Source: Garcia nutans (taxonomy: Eukaryota > Streptophyta > Magnoliopsida > Malpighiales > Euphorbiaceae). From it: a stretch of 64,000 nucleotides of DNA. The position numbers and the translations under genes were made by a program. This document shows, in pieces, positions 34,705-47,460 of this stretch. The notes beneath the pieces were generated by a model. The model was given only the letters and a program-made list of their open reading frames with translations. It did no database searches and was not told the origin of the DNA. The DNA is taken from the NCBI GenBank assembly GCA_947685225.1, contig CANTUV010000051.1:7440001-7504000 (forward strand), read 5' to 3'. Each line of letters begins with the position of its first letter. Position 1 is the first letter of the stretch.

Positions 34705-35507
34705 CAGTAAAATTTATATTACTTTTTTCTTGATCTTCCGTATTTCTGTAACAATAGTCTCAAATTTTGTGTAAGCATATAATCATCAGTGTTAATTATT
34801 TTATTACAAGATTATTTTGAGATTTGTAATAACAAAGCTCATGAGTTTCAATTCCTTTCGCTTTTGGAAGGCATTTGTGTAAGTTGAGCCAAGGGCTCAC
34901 GGGCACATACTATCATGTTGAATTGTTTTCTATTGATTGTATGCTGTGGCTTTTCATGATCATAAATTGAAGAGACATTAAAAGTTTGTAAGCTAATCAG
35001 AAGACTCAGCAGCTCAGTAAGCAATATTTACAGTAGGAAGAAAGCGATTTACAGACCATAAGCGACTAGCCCACCTGAAAATTAAAATTCAATACTGCTC
35101 CAAGAAAATGTCGCGTGCATTATTAACCGTCCTTGTACCTTGACTAAAAACTAAATGCTCTGCTGCATGAGGTTTATCGAAATTTCCAATCATGCCTAAA
35201 TTTGCTTTAATTGATTTTGCCTTGCAAATGCTCATTCATTTCTGAGCAAAGAATAATGACGTATCTACTTATAATTTTACATTTTTCTATAACTTGTTCT
35301 ATTTTTCTACCTTGGATTTACTAAAATTGATATTAACATGTGCACGCCACAAGATTCATTGATCACAAAGCCACTCTTAAATAATGCTGTTTGCTTCAGT
35401 GTATACTAGCTGGCAATAGGGTTCTCACTCATCACATCACCAATCACTGGTGAATATGTCGCTAGTTCCATCGTAGGCAAGCTGGCAAAAGGGTGGCTAC
35501 GGGCTAA
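34705..35507. other. Tail-to-tail spacer between PPD5-like and TIC236-like loci
   Basis: Presumed relic 3' UTRs of two convergent loci. No further coding sequence, RNA gene or mobile element recognised. Confidence 0.55.
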
Positions 35508-36274
35508 TTAGTCCTGTGACGTTGCAGAATATTCAAAAAGAAGGCGTTTGGAAGGAGCAGATTGCAGAAGCACTCGTAGACGGCTTGTAAGCTGGTAGAT
35601 CAAAGTCCATTGCATGGCCATCTCTGAATCCTTCATTTGCCTTAGAATAGAGGCCTACAGAGAGAAAACAACATGAATGTTTCAGATTACTTTCAAACAG
35701 TTCATAGACAAAGAATCTTAGTAACATCCATCATTTGGTCACGTCTGAATTATTAGAATTTAGAAAAGCCAACCATTCTGGTAAAGCCCATTTTTCTTGT
35801 TCTAATTTTTGAACTTTCAGAATTGGAGAACAAAAATTGTGAAAAAAAGGAAAAGAATTGATTTCAAGAGATCAAAATTAGGAAAATATTTGAACTGAGA
35901 TAACCTGAAGATGTTTCCCAAGCTGCACCTCAACTTCTGTACCAAACGAAATATTACTGGCCAGAGATTTAAGAGGATCAACTGTAGGATCAACAGAAAG
36001 TAAACTAGGAATCTGTGGGGCATAGACTAGCCTCCATCTAGCATGACCAAATTCCCCCTTCCCTTCTATTCTTGGCATCAGTGTTTCAAGTGTTTCCGTT
36101 GCAAGCTGGCCATCACCCTCCAATATGGATTCTGCTAATTGACTTTCAAATACTCTAGCAGCCTGAGAATGGGAAATTTTAATAAAATCAGATTGCTCAA
36201 ATTTGACATTTCAATGTGAATTTTGGAACCTCAAACAACACCACAGACTAAATCAAAAGTAGTGTATTAGAACT

Positions 36275-36659
36275 AGGGGTGAGCACTATTTGGTTTTAAC
36301 TGAAAAACCCAATTGATCCAATGAAATTCGGTTATTTCAACAAGAAGATATTCAGTTTTCGATAATTGGTAACCAAACTAACCAAATTTGTGATTTATTA
36401 ATATATAAATTATAATTTTTAGAAATAATATATTTTTATAATAAATTTATTATTAATGCTGTTTAAAATTTAATATTTTTAATAATAATTTTTATTTTAT
36501 TTTTATATTAATAAATATATAAACTAATGATATTTAAATTATAAATTATAATTATTCGGTTAACTCGATTATAACCCTAATTACATCAAGGGGTTCAAAG
36601 ATTTTGGTTAGTTAAAATTTTCGATCGCCTTGTTTCAATTAACCGAATGCTCACTCCTA
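36275..36659. mobile_element. MITE with ggggtgagca inverted ends
   Basis: About 385 bp in TIC236-like intron 21. The left end taggggtgagcactatttgg and the inverted right end taggagtgagcattcggtt match over ~15 of 20 positions. The interior is A/T-rich with many ggtt/aacc words (cggttaactcg). Such aggggtgagcattcgg ends are common in plant MITEs. The target duplication is not clear, so the superfamily is uncertain. Confidence 0.6.
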
Positions 36660-38516
36660 AAATTTAGAACTCCATAAAAGATTTAAGGTGTACATGAAAA
36701 ATTTGCAGTATCTAACAGTAACACCTATATGCAATTAAGACTAATTCTGATCACTGTACAAGCACATCCTTTTACCTCGCTAGGTGAGAGGGCATCCTGT
36801 TCCACAGAACGTGTTGAAGTAACCACTAGTTTGTCTTGCCAATTGCTGGCTCGGCTTTGAATCCTGAATTGCCACTCAGATCCAACCAAAGCTAAGTCTA
36901 GCATAGGGTCTAGTCCATGCTCTGGCTCAAATTTTGCTACATTTAGATGCTCTCGCTTAAGCCTTACCTGTATTTATGAATTCAAATATTGGCACATTTA
37001 GTGAAAACAAAAGCCAGCTAATGAAAAATGAAGTGCTGCATGGACAATATTTATCTAAAGAAAAATACAGTACTCACTTGAGTTGCAACAAGATTGACAT
37101 CACCATTCTCAAATGTTAGCACACCTTTAGGTTTTATCCATTTTGGATGAGCCAAGCCATTTAGCTCAAGCTCTCCACTAACAGCAAAATTCAGAATCAA
37201 AGGATAAACAATCCTTAACTCTGGTCCTAACACAAGCTTCAAATCACTAAGGTGAACATCTACATTCGGTTTAATGCTAAGTTGCTCAAAGTCCTTTTCA
37301 ACTTCATTTGGTTTAACTGCAAATGCAAAAATAAGCATCACAAAAGAATTAAATTTCACAGAACTATCACCAAAATGAGAAAAACTTAAAAATCAACAGC
37401 TTAAAAGTGATGCATATTATTAACAAAGAAAATCCTTTTCAATTATCAAGTGGGCAAATATTTCAAAAACAGGAATTTTTTCAAAAATTATGTACATTCC
37501 AATTCTCTGAATAGATTGCTAAATGTTGATTTCTAATATCAGCAGATGGTTATAAACAGAAGAATTTCACATTATATGCAAATTGATGAATAGAATTTTA
37601 CCAGTAGTTTGCGGGAACTTGACTCTTGAAGCATCAGGTTCTGCACTAAAAAATCGTGAAACGTGTCTAGAAGCAACTGCTCGATTGAGCCCCCTGCCTG
37701 GAAGCCCAGACTGATTTGATGCCAATCTATTAAAAGAAGCACCTCCACTGCCCTTATCATGTGGTAGATATGCTTCTCCATGGCTCAATTTAATATCTCC
37801 TGAGATGTTTGGTTGTAGCATAGAACCAGTTATTTGTAACTGATTGTCAACCTGGCCACTGATATTAGGAAGAGATTAGTCCTATCTGGGAAACTAGTTG
37901 AAACAGTTAAGAGCTAGAGCATTAAAAGCTCCAAGCACAAAGGAAGAAAATCAAAAGTCATAATGTAAATGCTTTTCCTAAGTGCATAGAACCAACACCC
38001 ACTGTGGAAAATATTCAATATAATTAGAAGATAGCACCTATTAAATATCCATAATTTTAAATGAAGATAGATGCTATCTGGAAGCCAAGGGATGTATTCT
38101 CTAAAGATCTTGAGTTAAAAAACAAGTACTATTTTCTAAAGATCTTCAAATTAGAAAACAAGTACCTCAAAATATTCTTTGCCCGCACTTCCAGGACTTC
38201 ACATTTCAAGTTGAGTTTATCATCAGGAGATGCTTCATTTGTCCTGAGGGGTAGATTGCCTTTTACAAAGAGCTTTCCCCTTCTACTTACCCGGCTTTCC
38301 AGTGAAGTGATGCATAGCCTATTTGATTTTACATGTACTGTCCCGCCAAAATTTGTAAGTGGTTGCCAGAGCACTGGTGAAGATATAGAAGCTTTGTGAA
38401 ATGAGGCAAATCCATCAAGCACAGGTTGTTCAACTGTACCCCTGACCTGTTTGATTAGAAAGACATCAAAAACAATTGGATAGACTTTGGAAACATGTAA
38501 GTGGTTGAAGATAATG

Positions 38517-38678
38517 ACAGTCCAGTGCACAAACGCTCCCGCAATGAACAGGGTCCAAAGAAGGGTCGGACTCATGGGGTCTATTATACGCAGCCTTTCC
38601 TTGCAGATGCAAAACGCTGTTTTCACGGCTTGAACTCGTGACCTCAGATCACACGATAACAATACTTACCGTTGCGCC
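38517..38678 (-). mobile_element. AU-type SINE
   Basis: On the minus strand it starts ggcgcaacggtaag (box A-like), followed by gtcacgagttcaagccgtg (box B-like), both tRNA-derived pol III promoter parts, then aggctgcgtataatagaccc and gtgcactgga, as in the plant AU-SINE consensus. It lies in TIC236-like intron 17. Several bases differ from the consensus, so it is an old copy; I could not identify a clear target duplication. Confidence 0.82.
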
Positions 38679-41600
38679 TTGATTTACTAGTTAAAGAAAA
38701 AAAAGAGTCCACAAAAAAAATATCCTAACCCACCTCAAGCATAACATCAGCATTGCCTTGAAGCCAATTGACATAAGGAGATAAAGCTGTCAACATCATC
38801 ATTCCCCCATCCTTGATATCAATATCAACCCTAACTTCTCCGACATCTAAGAAATTCCAATTCAGGACTTTTAGGTTTCTGTTAATTGAGTGTTCCAACC
38901 TTCGTCATTTCTATCTCTAAAGAGCTTTTTCTGACTGGCTTGATCAGCAGATTCTCTACTCCTTTCCTTCACCCAACCAGGCATCCATGCCACTCCGTTT
39001 TTATCTGTTTCTTTGTCTTCTTCCTCTGATGAATTATTTTGGACAAAATTAATGGGAATACTTCCTTGAATATGAACATGGCCATTTTGGATGATTGGTT
39101 CAAATTTGGCATTGAATAGAAAACGACTGGTTGAGGTCAGAGAAGCAACGATTTCTGCTCGTCCAAGATCTATGCCCCCAATGGCACCATCCAAGAGCCT
39201 CACTTGCACATCACATTCTGGTTTTTCAAGACTTACTCTGAGATCTCCTTCCATATGCAATATCCCTCGAATTGGAGCTAAAAGTTGCCGCAAAGAATGA
39301 ACCGCATCAGCAGCTGAAGATTCAATGACCTGAACCACAGTTGGGACTAGGCTTACAGGAAAATTTAGAACAGCAAAATGAAGATTGGTTTTCGGCCCTA
39401 AAAAAGTGCCATCAGCATGAATTGTGGCATTATCCTTTGGGATAAAGATCCTCTCAAGGCGCAAACCGTCATTATTGCTATATGCACCAACTGCTAGAAC
39501 ACGCTGAGTTTTGTAGGTTCCCCATTCCCAATCCTCTCCATGAAAATCAAATTCTGCCTGGCAAACATACACAGTTGTCAAAAGACAGATGAGACTATGG
39601 CTTTTTAGCAAAAATTGAAAACATATACCATTGTGTCCCCGTTGCCTCCGCCACTAGCATCAAGAGAACCATGCCAATGGCCTTTAAGTTCAGCCAAACC
39701 TGGAAGACTTGTGTCTTCCAGAATAACTTCATTTGATGTAGTATAATGTCCCCGAATTACCTGAAATTTTGCAGAGCTGTTAAATCAGTAAAGAAATTTG
39801 GGTCCAAACTTTGTTTTAAACCACTCAATATCTCGAATAAGAAGCGTTTTAATAAGAAATGAATATGCTGAATTAAATCAATGAAGTACCTCAAGCAAGT
39901 CTTGAACACTTTCAGGATATAATGCTACCGACTGCAAACTTTGAATGAACAGGTCCTGATTGGAAGACACACCAATTAACAATCTCAAATGGAAAACATA
40001 TACAGCATTGCACGCTGTAAATAAGTAAGTGGCATTTTGCTTCTGATATACTTGATAAATCCAATGTGTTCAAGCAGAATACAACCTTTGATCTAGACTG
40101 AACAGCAGGATCTGTACTTCGAGAAAGAAGCCTTGCAAGTGGAAGCATCTCAGCAACCTCAGCTCAGGGAACTTCAAGTCTCATTCTCCATCTTCCCATA
40201 GAAGATATGACACTGCCCAGTTGTCCTGTCATTGCCCTTTTGAACAGACCATCCCTTTTCTTTCCAGCAAGGTTTCTATCTCGGGTGCCAGGCAACACAT
40301 ATTCACCTTAACGGCTATTGATTTGTTCCAGAACAGTTTTCTCAACAGTGATCTAAACATTAATATTGCATCCAGTAAGAACATCAACCCCAGGATTCTG
40401 AATACAACATGTACAAAGAAAAAAGAAGACCAATCTACTGAGTATGAGGGCAAGCCTAAGCCTCAGTGCAATGGTAACATTGCTCCACTGACACCTGGAG
40501 GTCGGTGGATTAAAAATGAGATGAAGATATGTTACTGGCTCATCATATTACTTAATTTTTCACAAGAATTGTTATTCAAAAAACTCATAAAGGCAGACTG
40601 ACATCCAGAAGAGCAACAGGTTACTAATGGTGGAAAACGGATCACGATCTGGCAACAGCCACCAGTGACAAATAATTTGAGAACAATCTTACTATCCACA
40701 AGAGTAAAGACAATATATAAAATGGAGATATTACAGATATGATCTCAAAAGATGAGTTTTGAACATACTTGTTTAATCTCAATATCAAATAGTATAAAAT
40801 CAGGACAAGAATAAGAAGCATGCAACTGCAAGACTTTGACCAGTATAACAAAAAGATTATAAGATGCAATTAGATATTATTTTCAATATTTTATTCCTCG
40901 ACTTATAGAATCCGCAATAATTGAACCAAGCAGTGAAACAACATAGTCAAATTTATTAAACAGAAACTTTAGGAACTCACAACATCACCACTCCATCTAG
41001 CAGCCACATCTAAGGCTTGACCAAGAACACCACTGAATTTTGGACGAAGCACAGATAACACACCATGACCCCTTCTTTTCAGAAAATTAAGCTGAATTTC
41101 TGCCTGAAAGTAAACAAGCAACCAAGGTCTGAGCAAAATTTTGAAAGTATAAGATAAATACCACTACAAAAATCAAGCACCAAGAAAACCAACAAGAACT
41201 AAGCCGTACTTCAAGTAAATAGCAGCAACAGAGCATTAGCTGATGTGATTTGAAACTTCATAAACAAGAGTAAAAGGCACAAACAATTCATGCCCATTGA
41301 CATTATTACAAGAAAGCATGGCATATATCCATCTCAAAAAATGAAAACATAGCACAGCATAATATATACTACAATCAGATTTCAGAAATTTATTGAAATG
41401 ATGAATTTTCTTTTAAGACCAGGGATGCCAAAACTGGAAGAAATCATCTAAGACCTTGTGTGAGATCCACATACATGGCCTTGATGCTACATTCAACCCA
41501 AAAGCTTAAGACGAGCATTCCATGGACCAGTTACAACTTGGAGTCATCTTTCTGATACAGAATGCTTCCTCTCCATTCACTGCACCCTCACACTTTCATA

Positions 41601-41873
41601 TCCAACATTTCCCACACGTAAACACAAAATGGTTGAGTTGATAGTTGCATATTGTTCTTCCAACAACTACAAATAAGGACAGGGGCTTGTCCAATCAAAG
41701 AAGCTTTTTCCATCCATTGCTCAATGAAAGTGCCCATAAAGTTAATAACTGTCATCTAATGTTATATAACTGCCACCATAATCCTGCCACTTGGAAGGAA
41801 AAAGATCAACTACCTGACCACTATAAAATGGTAAGATAAGTTTGGCGTTTGTGAATTCATGCAATTGATATTA

Positions 41874-43221
41874 GGAAAAAATATATCAACGGTGTTTGAA
41901 CTTTTTCAGTTTTACTATTCTGGTGTTTGGACTTTTTTTATATATAATTTTAGTATTTGAACTTCAATTATTAGTAATAAGTTAGTTGCTTCGACCAATT
42001 TTGTCCTAATCGGAGTGCTTACTGGATTGATTCTAGATCTTTAGTTTGCCGCATCATATTTTAGTTAAAAAGTGACTAAAATAACCTCAAAATCAATTAG
42101 TAAAATGACTAACAACCCATTAAAGTTTTGGGCTTTATGATTTCAGATTCATTCATCACTCTCAACCTCTCATCTTTCAACTTAATTAGGGATTTCAGTT
42201 TAACCTATTTCAATTTAACCATCTCCTTTTCAATTTGGGGATTTCAATCTAACTATCTCACTCAGCTTAGGGATTTCAATCTAACCAATTTTCATCATCA
42301 GATTTGTGACCCAGAGGAAAAGGATGAAGAAATAGCAATAGGCTACAGATTTGTTATATTGTAATTTATACACACATTCAAATTTCTTTGACTAATTTGT
42401 TAGATCGTTTTATCAGCTTATAGTGGCTGCAATAGATCGACATCTTTTTTATTCAGATTTTTATTTAGGGATTTACAAATTGATAATCAAGGTTAGTTGT
42501 GGAGATGTGGATTTGGTTTGCACAAGTGAAGGATTTTAAGATTTTTTTGTTTCTTTTGAATTTTTGTGTGATGAGAATTAGCAAAGAATGATGGATGATG
42601 GCGGTGCTGCATAATGGTGCGTGCAAAGGCTAGGGAGCAGTAGCAGTAAAGCAACATGCAAATTCAACATGGGTCTTCTTCGAATATAAAAAGAGAGTTT
42701 TATGAGTTTTTTTATTGATTCAATTTTGGCAGCAGCAGCAAAGCAACAAGCAATATCAATTTCTTCAGCTAATTTATTAGATTTGTGCATCTTCTCTGAG
42801 TAGAGAAAGAGAGAGTTTTATGATTTTTTTTTTTTGTTGATTCCATTTCGGCAACAACATCAAAACAATAGCAAATACAATTTCTTTGATTGATTTGTTA
42901 GATTTGTGGGTCTTTGATGGAGAAAGAGATATTTTTATGGTTTTTTTTTTATTTAAGAGAGAAGAATATAGAAAAAATAAGAGCATCAAATTAATAAGGC
43001 TATTTTGGTCAGAAAAATGTTTCTAGTCTGATGTGGCAATTTTTTTACATGAAATTAGGCCCCACAGATATCAGTTAGCATGCCAGCTAGGATGAAATCG
43101 GTCAGAGCAACTAAATTAATATGAATAACTAAAGTTTAGGCACTAAAGTGACCAAAAAAAAGGTTCAGATACCAAAATAGCAAAAATAAAAAAGTTTTGA
43201 CTCTAATGATATATTTTTTCC
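41874..43221. mobile_element. Non-autonomous Mutator-like element (MULE)
   Basis: 1348 bp flanked by the perfect 9-bp duplication ttgatatta (41865-41873 and 43222-43230), the size diagnostic of Mutator-like elements. The first and last ~60 bases are inverted repeats beginning ggaaaaaatatatca with about 70% agreement inward. The interior has no transposase. It contains three imperfect ~110-bp repeats (about 42640-42940) with words such as atttgttagatttgtg and gagagagttttatga. It sits in TIC236-like intron 12. Confidence 0.85.
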
Positions 43222-43680
43222 TTGATATTATCCTACTGCAATACTGTTTACAGAATTTTAATGTAGACCTGGATTATCTACATCACAAGACTAGACATGG
43301 ATAAGTAACCGTTGACCTTCAATGCTCTCATGTTATCTATTGGACTTGCTCAGAAAGAGAGGAATCAGGTACCAAATGTTTACAGGTATAATAGCTAGCT
43401 AAAGGATCATATCATTTCTTCTTGAGAATAAATTTCCAATATATTATTATGAAGGAAGCTAACAAGTTTTGGAGCAAAATAAGACTGGCTGTAAAACATT
43501 AATGTTGGAACTTAAAAGCCTAGCAAAATTAGTTAGGATGCTCAACTATTGGCAGCAATTTTATCACACTTAACGAGGCCAGCATATAAAACACGCAATT
43601 TCAACCATCAACTTAAAACTAACAGGAAATATAGAAAAGACTGATTCTTAATGACAAGCTTACTTCTTATCTAAACATAC

Positions 43681-43683
<3 letters not shown>

Positions 43684-43736
<53 letters not shown>

Positions 43737-43802
43737 GCACGCACGCACGCACCCCACACGCACGCACTGACACACACACACACCCCACACGCACGCACTG
43801 AC
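43684..43802. repeat. Compound (TC)n-(AC)n-(GCAC)n microsatellite
   Basis: About twenty tc units, then ac units and gcac units. A block cccacacgcacgcactgac appears twice in tandem at 43753-43801. Located in TIC236-like intron 12 close to the acceptor-side exon boundary at 43992; the cytosine-rich array is on the plus strand. Confidence 0.95.
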
Positions 43803-46800
43803 AAATAGCATGCACATGCTTTTTCCTTGCTATGTGAAAACCAGACAACCAAAAAAAAGATCTAGGGATAGAATGTATCCTCACCAATGGATACCATCTG
43901 AAGAAAAATTCTAATGCAAACTGAATAGTATAACAAGGAATCAAGGACAGACAAAGAAAAACCATAAATTCAATAACGGCCTTAGGCTTACTCTTTGTAG
44001 TGTTCCCCAAAGTGAAGCTAGCTCCAATTCATCAAGTGGCAGATTGCGTACCTACAATCAATTAATAAGCAGAAAAGTCAATTACCTACTTTCTAAAAAA
44101 AAAGGATTTTTAGCAAGCATAGACGATAAAAACCAAAATAAAGGGTGTCCCTAGTGCATGAGCACTTTGAAAGGATCAGAGAAGGGCCTTCTATTATGCA
44201 CAACCTTCCCCTTGCATTTCTGCAAAAAGCCTGTTTCCATGATTCAAAACCCATAAATTTTTGTCACAAAGGAGCAAGCTTAAAATTGTGACAATGCTTG
44301 CCCTTCAAAATACAGAATATGAATTACATTTGCATTTAAAAGCACAGCATTTAAACATACCTCCAAGGTAGCAGAATGTAGCGGCTGAAAAGACATGTTA
44401 ACCATTAGTTGTCCCTTCTGAAGGGAAAATGATAATGATTTTCCATTTTGTGAGTTTTCTTCGCAACTAAGTCGTAATGGCCCCACAACCTCAACTGCAA
44501 GACTTTCATCTGGCCTACCCATGGCATCCAACTGCACTATCAGCAAGAGCTCACGTTTCAGAATTCATTGGTATATGAAACAAAAACAGGCAATAGATTA
44601 GTGTCGAAAGAGTACATCTGTGATATCTGCCTTCATAGTCTGTTAAAAATATTAAATATTCAGAGAGATTAAACATTCAATAACAGAAATTTCCAAACAA
44701 GATCAATGACTGCAGCTCCTGGTGCTGTTGTATAGACACATTAACACTGCAATTCGGGTTTTCAAAGTTCCTTATTTTATCATCACATCTTTGGTAGATA
44801 GGAATCGAAGTTTTGAGAGATGAAAGATTTAAGCCATTACTTTAATATGGTCATGCGAAATGCCCAACTGCCCAACTAACTGAGGTGCCAGCATCAACTG
44901 ATTCAGTCTGAGACCTGATACTGAAACCTCACCAACAAGACTTTCTTTATTCCCCTCTATTTGATTCTGTTCATTAGCAATACTAGAAGGCTTCAGAACC
45001 TTTCCCTGAAATTTGATTTTTCCAGATGCTTTCAAGTGTGTAGGTCTTGGGGAATCAAAAGGATAAGCAGAGACCAAGCTGAAAAACTCAAAACCGCGCA
45101 TACGCAGATCCAACTCAACTCCTTCAACAGCAAATGGAAAGCCACTCTTCAAATCGAGCTCTTTTCTGGCTAGCCAGTAGTCATCAGGATAAGTTGTTTG
45201 AACTTTTGTGTATAAGTCAAAAGCAGCAGATGATGAATTTATAGTAATGTAATCATGTGAGATCATAATGTCTCCTCAAGCATCACTAAGCGACCCTTCA
45301 GCTTTTGGTGCAATCCACTTGATGCCAAACCTCCTATGTAAAAAAGTATGACCATCAACAAACACAAAGTAATGAACTCGAAACAATAATCAAAGAGAAA
45401 AAATAAGGAAGAAAATAAAATGAAATAAGGAGTGCGTAGGAAGAAGGCCCATCAGTCCCATGACACTCACGGTTTCAGAAGGGATCCAGAAAGTTTTGTT
45501 TCTCCTGTTAGATCTCCCAATTTTAAAGGCATCAGCTGAAGATAACCTGGAATATATCGATTCATGATCTTATCAAAGAAAAAATTGCCTGAGAAATTTA
45601 TATCCATCGCCGTATCATCCACCTCACCCTGTTATATAATAAAGTAGTTTATGTCAGAATGGAGAAATAGAAAAATCTTAGAAACAATGTATTTGTATTC
45701 TGATCATACAAATATTAAAACCATAACATATTTCATTTCCAATTTAATTGACAGGTCAATCAACCTGTCAAAGGAAAAGAAAAACATTACAGACGTGAGC
45801 TTATGTCTATAAACATAATATAAGTTAACTACAAATCAGAAGGGTAAAAAAATTCATAAAACTCATATCATAGGCTCATACAAAAACAAGCAAATCTCAC
45901 TGGACTGTAATTAAACGGTCCAAAAACTAGGTTATAATGCATCAAAATAGATTATTTGGAGAATTGGTCTGCATATGATGATCCAAGGAAAATGTATTCC
46001 CCCAGAGTTATAATTACAAATGTAGAAAGTTAAAAAAACCAGGAAGGCACAATATCCAATTTCCTGAAGAACAAGACCACTAATGTGTGCATCTGCATTT
46101 GTGCCTGTAGTACAAGCAAGTACACTACAGCAGAGTAATTTACCTCAGGGCAAATCCAAGCATTCCCTGCTCCTCGAATTTCACCACCATCCACAAGGCT
46201 AGCTCTAATTCCATACATGTCAGCAACCTATGAAGTGAAGTAAAAGTCACAAAATTTAATGAGAGAGCTTGATTAAAAATAAAACTCATAAAACACATGA
46301 TAATGCTAAAAATGGAATAACGGTTGCCATTCTATTCTTGAACATGCATGCTCAGCGATCCAAAACAACTTACACAATTATCAGTGTTAAATGTGAAATT
46401 AGCTGACAAATATGAAAATGGAATGCGGTCAAATGCTGCCACAGCACCAGCCTCTTTGCTTTTCAACATAGCTTCATATGCAGCAGATAAAGGGACATCT
46501 GGAACTGAATGAGATATCTTTCTAGAAACCATTCCACTTCCCACAAATATAGGAGCATCTAGGGGGCCTTGGCAGTTGAATACAGCAGTTACAGACCCTG
46601 CTAACTGCAGCCAATAGAGAAAAAATAGAAGTTGCATTCAAAGTGGCCAAATTTAACTCTTTTCTGTTTGATTCCATAAATACAGCAAATGAATTAATTC
46701 ATTGATTCAGATTACGACAGGAATTGCCTGCCCAGCAATTATTCTCACATAAATAAGAAATTCATAATGAAAGGATTGAACAAATTGCAAAATACTTCTG

Positions 46801-46991
46801 GAACTTTATGTTACACAATTGAATAGAAAAATTAATTAAGTAAAGGGGGAGGACGGTAATGAACTCCTGATACACTTACTGGGAACAATAAAGGTCTCAT
46901 CTTGAATGTTTTCATCAGGGCATTTACTTCTACACTAGGAACCTGAAAATATCCAGAATTCACAGATCATTAGCTGATTACAGAAGAAGTC

Positions 46992-47434
46992 TGTTACGGA
47001 TGCATTTGTTGGCAAGCATTATGACAGACGTAGGAATTAATTTTTGTTTCTACATTGGTTAAGTCGGTTTAAGTTTATGTTTTCCTATTTTAATATGTTT
47101 CTTATGTAGTCTTGGTTTCCTAATTAAATTAGAATTTGTGGGTTTTCCTATATAGTCTAGGATTTCAAGTTTTCCTATTCAATAATGTATGTAACCTCTA
47201 TTTAAATAGAGGTATCGTTTATCAATAAAACATTAAGCAATATTTTCTTAAACATAGAGATTCAGAGTTTTTCTCTTCCCTAAAACTCTAAGGCTGCAGC
47301 TCCCTTAAGAGTTGCAAGAGAATTCAGCAACATAGGCAAGTCAAAGAACAAAAACAAGGGTTTAGACCCACTGCTGGTTCCTGATTTCTCAGACCAAAGA
47401 CTGGTGACAAAATCTTGGGCAAAGATTCATAACA
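46992..47434 (+). repeat. 5' LTR of the gypsy element
   Basis: 443 bp, starts tgttacgg and ends cataaca. Contains a polyadenylation-type aataaaa and a TATA-poor U3. Its first ~45 bases match the 3' end of the element's own coding sequence because the coding frame runs into the 3' LTR. Confidence 0.93.
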
Positions 47435-47460
47435 ATTTGGTATCAGAGCCAGAGGTATCC

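Noticed and set aside
38129..38662. 177-codon minus-strand frame as one exon
   Set aside because: It reads through the true exon (38166-38446) into intron sequence and the SINE; the splice sites at 38446 and 38166 explain the conserved part.
42128..42364. Plus-strand 78-codon frame inside the Mutator-like element
   Set aside because: Low-complexity Phe/Leu/Ser composition without similarity; it falls in a non-autonomous element interior.
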